From assembly GCA_036346205.1 (NCBI GenBank), contig JARFJB010001819.1, forward strand, positions 3,578,501-3,642,500: 64,000 bases of DNA, read 5' to 3'. Below the pieces are notes generated by a model. The model searched no databases. It was not told where the DNA came from and saw nothing but the letters and a program-made list of their open reading frames with translations. Of this stretch, positions 54,867 through 64,000 are shown one piece after another (position 1 is the stretch's first letter; each line of letters starts with the position of its first letter). Origin of the DNA: Vesta saturnalis. Lineage: Eukaryota > Arthropoda > Insecta > Coleoptera > Lampyridae. A program made the translations under genes and the position numbers.

Positions 54867-57527
54867 GAATTATTATTGTAACGTTCGCAACAAAAACGCT
54901 TCAGGTGTCATGTTTGTCATTTGTCAAATAACAGGGGCGGGGGGGGGGGGGAGGTGTTACGTCTTTGTTTTGAAAAATGTTCATATCTTCCATTTGACTT
55001 AACCGAATTGAGTGAACTCGATCTTGTTTAGGAGAGCATTTTGCCTCATAAGTTATGGCTATATACCGTTAGTAATTCCGCTAGAGGGCGCTATCACAAA
55101 AGTTGGCGGATCGGAGTGTGGATCGGGCCACTTTTTGAATGCATCGAGCGTGTGTTTAGGGCAAAATTAGGCCAAAATTAGAGTAGATAAACTAGTATAT
55201 AATGGTGCAAGAATAAAATATGCAGATGCTGTGACTAAAGAGTTGAATGTGAACGAAGAAGTGTGGAACAAACAAATAAGACAATGACGTTGAAAGTGCA
55301 CGAATAAACTTGAAAGACTGTGTTGTGGATTGTGCCGTGCAGATATGTGGAACAGCGACTATAGGTCGACACCACTGTGCTTGGTGGAATGAAACGGTAA
55401 AAAAGGCAGTAAGTAAGAAAAAAGATGCGTACATGGCAATGATTGCTGCAAAAAGTGAGACTAAGAAAAAACGATTGTATGAGGTGGACAGATTAAGAAA
55501 CAAAGAAGCAAAGGAGGCAGTGAGAATAGAGGAAGTGATGGCTGTAGAAGGAGAGAAAATGCAGAATGATTTTGAGGGAAACAAAACTCTTCTGGAAATG
55601 GGTCAAAACAGAACGTTGCAAAAGTGGTGAATACGAGCAACAAAATAGTATGGGATGATTGTGAAGTGAGGAAATTCTGGCAAGAATATTTCGGAAAGCT
55701 GTATAGTGGCGAGGAAAATAAGACTGAAGGATTAAATAAGGAGAATGTAGCATGAAACAGAGAAGGATATTGGGTTAAATGAGGTAAATAAAACGGTAAC
55801 AAGGTTGAAAAACGGTAAAGAAGCAGGCGTGGTGAAATGCTAAAGTATGGGGGTGCAAAGCTTATACGAAGATTGTGTGAATTATTCTATGTATGCCTTA
55901 AGTGTGGAAAAGTGCCGAGTGATTGGAAGAGCGCAATCATTGCGGGGAATAAGTTTGCTCAGTATACCTGGTAAAGTATTTGGAAAATTGATTTATAGAG
56001 TACGAGAAATTACACAAACTAAGGTTTATGAGGTGCAGTGTGGCTTCATGCCAGGGAGTGGATGTGTTGATCAGATGGTTACTCTCCAGCAGGTGATCGA
56101 AAAATGTTTAAGTGAAAAAAGAAGCTGCACTGTGGGTTTGTAGATCTGGTGAAAGTATATGAAAGAATGAAAGGGACAGGTTGTGAGGAATATTAAATGA
56201 ATACGGCGTAAATAAAGGTCTAATAAACGAAATAAAAGCAGTATATAACGGTAGCCGGGCATGTGTTAGGGTGAGAGGAGGCGTGAGTGAATACTCTAAT
56301 ATTGAGCAAGGAGTGCGACAAGGCTGTGTCATGTCACCGTGGTTATTCAATGTATACGTGGATAAATGTGTTAAGCAAGCATGTACTGAAACAAATGGTG
56401 TAATGGTTGGTGACGTAAATGTATGAGTTCTGGTGTATGCAGAAGACACAGTTTTATTAAGTGACAGTACCGATGAGCTACAAACTGCTCTGAGGAGGTT
56501 TGGTATAGTTTGTGAGAGTATGAGCTTAAAATTAAACGTGAACAAAACTAAGGTTCTGGTGTTCAAGAGGGAAAGTGAAAAGGAGAGTCAAGTATTTACC
56601 CTGCAAGATGAAATTACGGAACAAGTGGGTGAGTTGGTATATCTGGGTAGAATGTTCACTGCACATTGCACAATGGATGGGATTGGACGAAGGGTCAGTG
56701 CTGGAATGAAAGTGATTGGAAGTATGTGGACGATAATGAGAAACGAAAGCATGTGCCGAGCTGCGAAACGAGCAATCTGTAATGGCGTTTTGGTCCCGTC
56801 AGTACGGAAGTGAGACATGGGTATGTTAAAAAAAAGCAAGAAATAAAACTAAATGTCGTGGATAAGGGGGATAAGATAAGTGTATAGTGAGGGAGCGTGT
56901 CGAGAAAAAGGCGCGATATAAAAGTAGTACACTACGTTGGTTTGGCCACATTGAAAGAATGAAGGACGCAAGATTAACGATCCAAATATATATATGGGTG
57001 AGGTTAGAGGTAAGGCCGGGCCTTGTAGACCGTATAAAACTTGGCTGAATGCAGTAGAATGTATGATAAAAGGAAGAAAGGTAAGGAGTTTCAAAAATAA
57101 AAGGGCATGTCAGAGACAATGTATGAATCTTGCGGAAGCTAGAGAGGTATGCGGAGATGGGAAAGCATGCAGAAAGATCATGAATGAAAAATAAATAAGA
57201 GACAGGGATTATTTTGCTTATCCTGCAAGGGAATGGCGTGAAGGTTATGTATGTATGTGTGTATTTCGCAAAATATCAGCTTTTGATATAGCGCCCTCTA
57301 GCCGCATTAGTACAGTGTATATGGTCATAACTTATAAAACAAAATATGAGGCATGGAAAACTCTTCTAAACGAAACGGAGTTCACTCAATTCGGTTAATT
57401 CAAGCCGGAGTTATGAGCGTTTTTCAAAATAAAGACGTAACCTTCCCCCACCATTTTATCTGACAAATGACAAAGATGACACCTGAAGCTTCTTTCTTGA
57501 GGAAACTCTGAACGTTACGATAATAAC
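54867..57527. mobile_element. Inverted-repeat element (arms about 245 bp) with a LINE in its centre
   Basis: Arms about 54867-55107 and 57268-57527 are inverted copies sharing 'gctagagggcgctat', 'cataagttatggctat', 'gaattgagtgaac' and 'caggtgtcat' class words. The left arm holds a run of 14 G at about 54938. Between the arms is almost nothing but the RTE/CR1-like LINE, so the LINE appears to have landed at the centre of a palindromic MITE. Confidence 0.7.
55130..57255 (+). pseudogene. RTE/CR1-like non-LTR retrotransposon, 5' truncated
   Basis: Plus strand. VDKLVYNGARIKYADAVTKE (about 55180), CAWWNETVKKAVSKKKDAY (about 55380), then RT blocks: VTRLKNGKEAG (about 55800), KVPSDWKSAIIAG, CGFMPGSGCVDQMVTLQQVIE (about 56040), EQGVRQGCVMSPWLFNVYVD (about 56310) and the catalytic box, which reads YAED instead of YADD (56436-56447). 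Next come SLKLNVNKTKVLVF, GELVYLGRMF, STLRWFGHIERMKD (about 56930) and GRPxKTW-type GPCRPYKTWLNAVE (about 57020), ending DRDYFAYPAREWREGY at about 57240 with a (TATG)n-like tail. Frameshifts and stops occur. The endonuclease is missing. Confidence 0.78.
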
Positions 57528-57737
57528 ATTTTTGGGCGTATTTTTCCTCGTTATTTTTTATCTATATAGAAACCTAATACTGCTGAAAGGTAATAGAAGG
57601 ACCTATAATTTGAAGGTATAATATACGAGATGTTACATTAGAAATTAACGAGTTATGCAACTTTAACTCTCATCATTATTCTGCGTTATTTTTAAGACAT
57701 CTTGTACAGTCTGAATAATTTTAGAAGCAGCTTTAAT

Positions 57738-58520
57738 TCATCTCAAAACAGTGGCGTAACTGATTTTTTTGCGCCTCCCGCAAACTTATTTTTAGCCCAC
57801 ACCCTATTAATTAACGTTTAATTGACATTTTAGTTAACTTTCACTTAATTTGAGTGTTACTATCTTTTTTGAGTAACCACTCTTATTCAAAAAGTCTTAC
57901 GTTCTTCTTCATTTGAACTTGTAAGCTCGTACAGAGTTTTGGGATGCAAATGCTTTTATGAGCCCTTTCACATCAATTGATCTTGTCACTTCGTTTTCTG
58001 TATTAAGTAGATTTAGCCTATTAAGCCTTTTTTGAAATATAGTGCACCCAAGATAGTTTTTAATTTAGAAACTGTTCACTCAGCTGGTAACAGTTACTGG
58101 TTAAAAATAATAAGTAAGCTGTGCATACATCCGGGACACTGCAGGCCACCAAATGAACAAAAGTTAAGATATTTCTTTTACGGACTTCTTTGTTTTGACA
58201 GCGGGCTTCAAAAACTCTGGAGTGAGTAGTAGTAGTGAACACTACTAACATTCCTTCAACTTTTGTTTTTGAACTGTGGCTCAACTCCCCATTGTTGAGC
58301 AATGGCCGTTGCTGTCACAACTGCAGTGTCATAATTGTTTTTTTATATCAATCAGCTCATTTTTGAGTCCATCAATGGTTTGGTTGCAATATGCAGGTCT
58401 GTGTCATCTCTTTGAAGAACTTTTGATACCAAGTTCGTGGACTCAAATATTAAAGTATACAAAATCACTTGAAATACAAATTCAAAGCATTTCATGTGTT
58501 TTTTAACGAGGTGGTTTGAG
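57738..58520 (-). pseudogene. hAT relic ending in CAGTGGCGTAAC
   Basis: The minus-strand 3' end GTTACGCCACTG-type terminus sits at 57738 (plus-strand CAGTGGCGTAACTG), the same terminus as the MITE at 26948. Upstream on the minus strand, decayed coding pieces read TNLVSKVLQRDDTDLHIATKP (about 58420), YDTAVVTATAIAQQWGVEPQF (about 58300) and RLNLLNTENEV (about 58020). These resemble the middle-to-C-terminal part of ZMYM1-like hAT transposases. Heavily decayed; the 5' end was not found. Confidence 0.5.
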
Positions 58521-58953
58521 TTTTCTTACTTGATCTAGAGGAAGGTAAAGGAATACCGGTATCAAAAGATATTTTTTTAAGCTTTGCCACGGACCCTGCA
58601 GTTGTGCGACTGAAACTTAGTTTCGTATAATTTATACAACAGGTTGAATAAATTCTAACTTTATCCAAGATTTATTCTTTTTTAGCGTTGCAATTTTACA
58701 AATCTGAAAATATTAGAAAACTATGAATGATAGGTATAGGAACGGTCAAACTAACTTACTTTGTCGGTGTTTGCCAATCAATTTAGGAGAGTGTTTAGGT
58801 CACCATCAACTAACAAGGATTTGTTATGATTCGTTTTAAAATTTCTACGTACACGAAACATTCTAATTTAACACAAAACTATACTAGTCAGCTAGTTATC
58901 GTTACAGTTCATGGACCAAGAAAGGCTTCTGCAGCAGGTTCTTACTCAAAGTA
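58521..58953. other. No recognised feature
   Basis: AT-rich and non-coding. Confidence 0.3.
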
Positions 58954-59365
58954 CAGGGTGAACAACGTTTGAATAACACAAAACAAGCGAGCAAGGGTAA
59001 CATAGTGTCCTATAACCTTAAATTTGGCTCACAATAATTCTACTTTCCTTTCGAATGTACGGTTTTCTGACCAAACGGAACATTCTCCTGAATGGAGAAA
59101 TACCACTCTTAAGAGAAATCAGCCAATACTGTCATGTAAACACCCAATGGTTCCAACAGGATGGGGCGACATGACATAAATCAAGAGTATCCCTACACCT
59201 ATTTTATGAAAATTTTGAGAACCACAGCTCATCCTGCCCTTTCCACTGACATCATATCTGGTGCTTATGTTTCGAGTATGCTCAAACCTCAAACAAACAG
59301 TTTTTTTAAGAAAGCACACCGGCAATTATTTATACAGTTTATGAAACAATTCTTATGCAAAGAAT
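58954..59365 (+). pseudogene. Mariner-like transposase fragment
   Basis: Begins with an isolated element end CAGGGTGAACAACG (58954, preceded by TA). Then plus-strand coding pieces: YGFLTKRNILLNGEIPLL (about 59055), NTQWFQQDGAT (about 59145; the D is the second catalytic residue, retained), HKSRVSLHLFYENF and a decayed tail to about 59365. Only the central catalytic part survives. Confidence 0.6.
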
Positions 59366-60469
59366 AGGGCAATAATTTATTAATAAAATAGATTGTTGAC
59401 ATTTTTGTAATTTTTATGTTTAGTCAAGCCTACTTTTTAGTATCCTTAATTTTATCGCATACACTAGATATTATTGTAAATGTGAGAGCTGGGCAATGAC
59501 TGATAAGAACATCCATAAAGTACAGGTATGAGTAAATTGAAACTTACAAAATTCATGAAAATATTATGTATGTGGCCAGCATTATCACAGATTATACCTT
59601 TCCAAAAAAATATAACTATCTTTCTCTTCCCAATAAGAATTCCATTTAATTCGGTTTAGAGTAAAAAGGAACTGTAATTATGTTTACCGTACTGTTTATT
59701 CCTCTTAATAGCACTAAATATCCGTTTCTTCAACGCCACATAAATTCAAATAATCACATTCCCGTGCATCTTGAAGAAATTTCAAATATAATTATCAATT
59801 TTTATCATAAATAACAATAATTTAAGTAGCATTTCTACGATGTTTATCTTATTTTAAGTACATTTACCGCATTAAACTTGAAAGTGTAATATTTTTATTA
59901 TTATTAGTACAACCCGAACAAATACTTTCAATTTTGTTTGTAATTAACACAAAAGAATGTTTACGTTCAAAAAATTTGTGATGCACATCGATCTTTATAG
60001 ATCGACCATGAAGCAATACGCATTACCTGAATAACTCACCTTTCTAATTATATTTACATAAAGAGCACGTGTTAACACGTGTTACACCTTTACCGTAGGC
60101 AATTCTATGCGTACATTTTGCGAATACTATTAAAGTTTCGTAAATCGTGATGAAATTAAAATGCTAGAACATGCTTACGTGCGTATGTACTTATTTGACA
60201 TTTCTTAATATTTATACATTCTCTTTTTTAAAATATTAACGAATTATTCAATATCTTTGTAACACACAATATTTGGTTTGGACTATAGCTAGTAAACTTC
60301 TTAACTAATTTATTTTCTGTACTTGTTGTTGCACTTTGTACGACATCTTTAAAAATTGCTAAAAGATTAAAGTAATTTCGTGAATCATACAGCCGCAATT
60401 TCAAACTCAAAACAATATGAAAAAAAAAACCTTATAAACATGATTATATACCAACTAAGACATTAAAAA
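59366..60469. other. AT-rich non-coding DNA
   Basis: Nothing recognised. Confidence 0.3.
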
Positions 60470-61875
60470 TTACATGATATGCTGGGTGGCAGAGACACAT
60501 AGGTGATATTGTGGTTACCATTACATAAGAGCATTGAATTCACTCAACGATTCGAGCGAATAGGAAAGTGCCCCTTTTGTTCTTTTGTAATTAAAATGTT
60601 TTTAGTCCCATGGGATTGAAAGTAACAAAAGCAACTAAAACCCGACTTTATACAACCATAATTAGCTGAACTAAAACTATTTGAAGGCAGTCATTCCATA
60701 AGAAATAAAGCCAGAGAAAACTACTTATGTTCAGTTACATTTATAGTAAAATAATGCAATTTGAAATATTAATAAGTTTATTAAGATGGGAATCGGAATG
60801 AATCGCAATAATCACATTGTTATATGTAAATGCATACTTTCACGATTATCACTGATAATTAAGATTTCAGGTACGAAATCGTGTATGTTTTCTTAATTTT
60901 GCATAAATTTTAACGTTTCGATAACGATTACAGTTATCTTTTTCAGTAAATTTCAATATTTATAAAATTATTTAAATGAATAAAATACAAATCTAAAACA
61001 TGAATGTGATATTGACCAATAAGAACGTATATGAAAAACACTTACGATTATTTATGTTTAGAGAAATTAGGTAGATCTTTAGTTACATTACATAAATTGT
61101 ATGTGAATTAAACTTATAATTTTGAAAGTGCTTACGTGTTCTATAAAATTATCAATTAAATATTTATATATATATATAATATAAAATATACAATATATAT
61201 ACATCACTTTTACAACATATTTTGCTTAAGCTGAATAATATTTTTTGAGTGGTCATTCCTGTAACGACAATCAAAGCTCAGAGAAAAGTAATTTGTGTCA
61301 TCTACATTTAAGTAAACATATATGACAATTATAAATGATTAATAATAAGTTTTTAGAAAATCTAATGAATCGCAAAACACATAGTGAAAATTATAGAAGG
61401 TGATACTAAGTTCACGAATAGTGCACTGGATAATTAAGATTATCATGGTGATCGAAATAACAGTACGTAAGAACTTTAAATCTCTAATTTGTGCATAAAC
61501 TTTTAAGCGTTTCGATAAGCGAAATATTATTTAGTAATTTATGAAATATGTTTATAAAAATTATTTAAGAAGTCGAATAAATATACGAAATCTGAAAACA
61601 TAAATGTGAGTCTGTGACAATAGTTACGAAACGTATATGAAAAAACCAACTACGGAATATAATTTTATTTTAGTAAAGATTAGCTAGATCTTTATTAGAT
61701 TAAGTATTATTAAACCGTCTTGAATAAAAAAAATGAGAACACCCTCTAACGGACGAAGGTTAACAATAAAAATTTCACAATCAAAAAACGAATTTAACAA
61801 AATTTAATCAAAGTTGTGAAAAACTTTAATTTTGAAGTGGTATACGTGTTCACAACTAAAAACTTAACATCCAAT

Positions 61876-61936
<61 letters not shown>

Positions 61937-62340
61937 TACACTCTGTTCCATCTTATTTTGCATTAAGGCGGGCGATAATATTTTTTTTGCAGTGGTATTC
62001 CCGTTTGTCAAAACGACAAGAAGTCAATTTGACGTCGTCCTGTCGAAAGTAATCGTGCTGTGTTGTCTACTTAAGTAACGCATATGATGATCAAGTATCA
62101 TAATGAGTTAATAATAATTTGTTGAGAAAATGCTAAAAGTCATCGCAAAACACAGAAAGTAGAAAATTTGAAGGTGATACAAGCTTAAAAATAGTGCACC
62201 AGGGAAAAGTAATGGGAAGATTATCGTAATGGTGTCGAATATATTAACAGTACGTAAGAACTTAAATCTCTTTTTCGTGCGCACATTAAGCACTTATTTG
62301 GCTTTCGGTTTCACAGCGAAATATTATTTATAATTTTGAA
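60470..62340. repeat. Large diverged tandem repeat, unit about 600-800 bp, three copies
   Basis: Copies at about 60470-61204, 61205-61936 and 61937-62340 (the last cut short). Shared anchors are '(t)aagattatc..', 'gtgcataaacttttaa.cgtttcgataa', 'ttagctagatcttta' and 'tttgaaagtgg', and each copy ends in a (TA)n run (61165-61200, 61868-61935). Another copy of part of the unit is at 640-850. The third copy ends where the transposase relic at 62344 begins. Confidence 0.6.
61868..61935. repeat. (TA)n microsatellite
   Basis: A TA run at the end of the second large repeat unit. Confidence 0.9.
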
Positions 62341-62343
62341 ATT

Positions 62344-63200
62344 ATGGGTTACAAACACAAACGTGTCAATGTAGAGAAAATTTTATATGAAATGAAACAA
62401 ATTTCAGGACAAGATGCTAGATTTGTGTATCTAGACGAAACGCGGATTTATCAAAATGGTTCTAATATCCATTGTTGGGTGCACGATTCAATCAAAGCAA
62501 TCCCTGCAAAACTAAAAGTGAAGGTAAAAGGTATACCGTTTTACACGCGGAGTGTAAAATGGTAAAATGGTATACGAAGGGATTTTGGAAAATTGCGACT
62601 ATTTACTCGATTCGGGGAACGAGAATCGGGATTATTACAAAATTATGAATGGGGATTGGTTTCAAAATTGGGTAATTATACAGGGGATTCCTGCGCAGTC
62701 CAAACTACCGGTAAATTGTGTGGGGGTTATGGATAACGCACCGTATCATTCGGTACAGTTAGACATCCTACCTTCATTTTCTAGTAAGAAAAATCAGCTA
62801 CAGGACTGGTCGGTTACGCATGGGGTGGAAGCTGAGGACAAAATTACAAAAAAAGCAGCTGTGGAACAAAAAGTAATGGGTTTGAAGTTTGGCCTCTTTA
62901 CCATTGTCAGTATAACCCTATTTAAATGGCATGGGGTTTTGAAAAATGAATACATAGTTCTAAACCTCCATTAAATGATATGGTTCAAAAATTATAGTTT
63001 GGGACTTTATCCAGTTGTTCTCCTACAATGTCGCACACGGAAAAGATTATGTCAAATGGTTAGTAGAAACATATGGGAAATGTTTAGATTGATAGTATCC
63101 CATCTGTTAGCATAGCACTAGGAGAATTCAATTCAGATTCAGATAGTTATATGGAACCATATGTCGTTATTTACTTTCATGTGTACGTAACAATCAAGAA
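62344..63200 (+). pseudogene. DDE (DDE_3-like) transposase relic, copy 3
   Basis: Starts MGYKHKRVNVEKILYEM, then ARFVYLDETRIYQNG (first catalytic D), a lesion at about 62540-62570, and GILENCDYLLDSGNENRDYY. VNCVGVMDNAPYHSVQL (about 62740, second D) and SSKKNQLQDWSVTHG follow. After a frame change, YHCQYNPI-stop-MAWGF (about 62910) is where the catalytic E of NPIE should be and a stop replaces it. An acidic tail LGEFNSDSDSYMEP lies near 63140. The N-terminal helix-turn-helix exons seen in copy 1 are missing, and no intron is needed to read the central region, so it belongs to a different subfamily from copies 1 and 2. Confidence 0.68.
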
Positions 63201-64000
63201 AAGAACGACGCAACAAATTTCATCACAAAAAAAATTACTTATGAAAAAGCGGTGTGGACTTCCTGGATGGGGTAAATTAAATAATAACCAGAACATATTT
63301 ATGTTCTGGTTACCTATTGACTTTGCGACCGAAGAACTATGTTTGCTTATAAACATGCCTCTACATGTGAGCGAAAAAAGAAGGCATTCCTATTAGTTTT
63401 TACCTAGATTTGGTTAACAAAACACCTCAATGTACTACATAAAACAAGATGTTGTTATTTATGTCTAATGTAAAGAATATACAATTTCCGTTTTGTTAAG
63501 ATAGAAACGATCAAGTTCAGAAGACTAAATTTACTTTTTTTAACTAGGTCACACGAGATTCAACGACTTTAGTGCAAAGTCTAAATAACGTGAAAAACTA
63601 TATTGCAACGCTGCATTAGGTTCACTATAAAAATATAACCTGCAATTTTTAAAAGCCAAGCTTTTTCTGCTTTTGACAGTGCTACCAAACTCTTCCTAGA
63701 ATTCTATGGCCTGCTCTAAAATATAGTATAATCTGCGCAATGCAGTGATAACATACTTAATTTAGTAAATAATTTACTACGAGATCTGAGATGCCTATTT
63801 AAGTTATTCGAGTGATTATATATTTCAATAGCTTCTGGCTGTAGACGAACATAATAATGAGCTTGCCGGGATAAAAAAGTGTTATCAAAACGTTTAGATT
63901 GTATAATTTAAAATACACCATTAAAAACCGAAAAAGATAAGCGTTTCATTATGTGTGATAATGGTAAAAGTTTACATTTTCATATTGCCTGGATAAAATT
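63201..64000. other. Non-coding flank
   Basis: A small inverted motif 'ccagaacatattt / atgttctggtta' lies at 63288-63312. No gene was recognised. Confidence 0.35.

Noticed and set aside
55192..57119. Several minus-strand Ser/Leu/Phe-rich open frames
   Set aside because: They are the antisense of the plus-strand LINE reverse transcriptase.

Overview
This is an AT-rich, intron-bearing eukaryotic window with no recognisable host gene. Nearly everything identifiable is a transposable element (TE) or its relic: a hAT element with a TTF/ZMYM1-like transposase, many mariner-like elements with a DUF4817-type N-terminus and TIRs starting CAGGGTG, PIF/Harbinger, a Mutator-like (MULE) foldback, a Crypton-like tyrosine recombinase, jockey- and RTE/CR1-like LINEs, a tRNA-derived SINE, MITEs and long (TA)n tracts. 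This repertoire points to an insect (beetle, hemipteran or similar). The species cannot be named from the sequence.

Layout. 1-4200: AT-rich DNA with a foldback element (about 1525-3110). 4305-5765: a spliced DDE transposase relic. 5949-6995: a palindromic MITE inside a (TA)n tract. 7700-18740: a nest at least three levels deep. A hAT transposase gene on the minus strand is split by a 9,002-bp foldback MULE (9035-18036), bounded by a 9-bp target duplication and about 700-bp inverted repeats. That MULE carries a D-D-E transposase gene, a C19-like protease tail and an apparently intact, spliced tyrosine-recombinase gene. A mariner-like element (14241-16087) has in turn inserted into the MULE transposase gene. 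18863-21195: a mariner-like element with TIRs of about 540 bp. 24000-27210: tandem repeats, a long hairpin, a second tyrosine-recombinase stub and a hAT MITE. 27470-29140: a Tc1 relic and a MITE. 29920-34650: a second spliced DDE element with a mariner-like element nested in it. 34683-37210: a MITE and another mariner-like relic. 37740-40597: a Harbinger element whose transposase intron houses an antisense MADF-type exon. 42673-47280: a SINE, a GT/GC minisatellite and a jockey-like LINE. 48321-51640: a tRNA-like sequence and a mariner-like element invaded by a LINE 3' end. 52288-53982: another mariner-like element. 54867-57527: a long inverted repeat with an RTE/CR1-like LINE in its centre. 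57738-59400: hAT and mariner-like relics. 60470-63200: large tandem repeats and a third DDE transposase relic.

How the parts relate. Most genes are broken, but two nestings can be read directly because the host reading frame resumes on the far side of the insert and a target duplication is present (9 bp for the MULE, TA for the mariner-like element). The best candidate for something undescribed is the foldback MULE with a C19-like tail and a full R-H-R-H-Y tyrosine recombinase. Either the recombinase is cargo or partner of the MULE, or it is a Crypton that inserted into the MULE gene. A second recombinase stub elsewhere in the window, next to a long hairpin, favours independent mobility but does not prove it.
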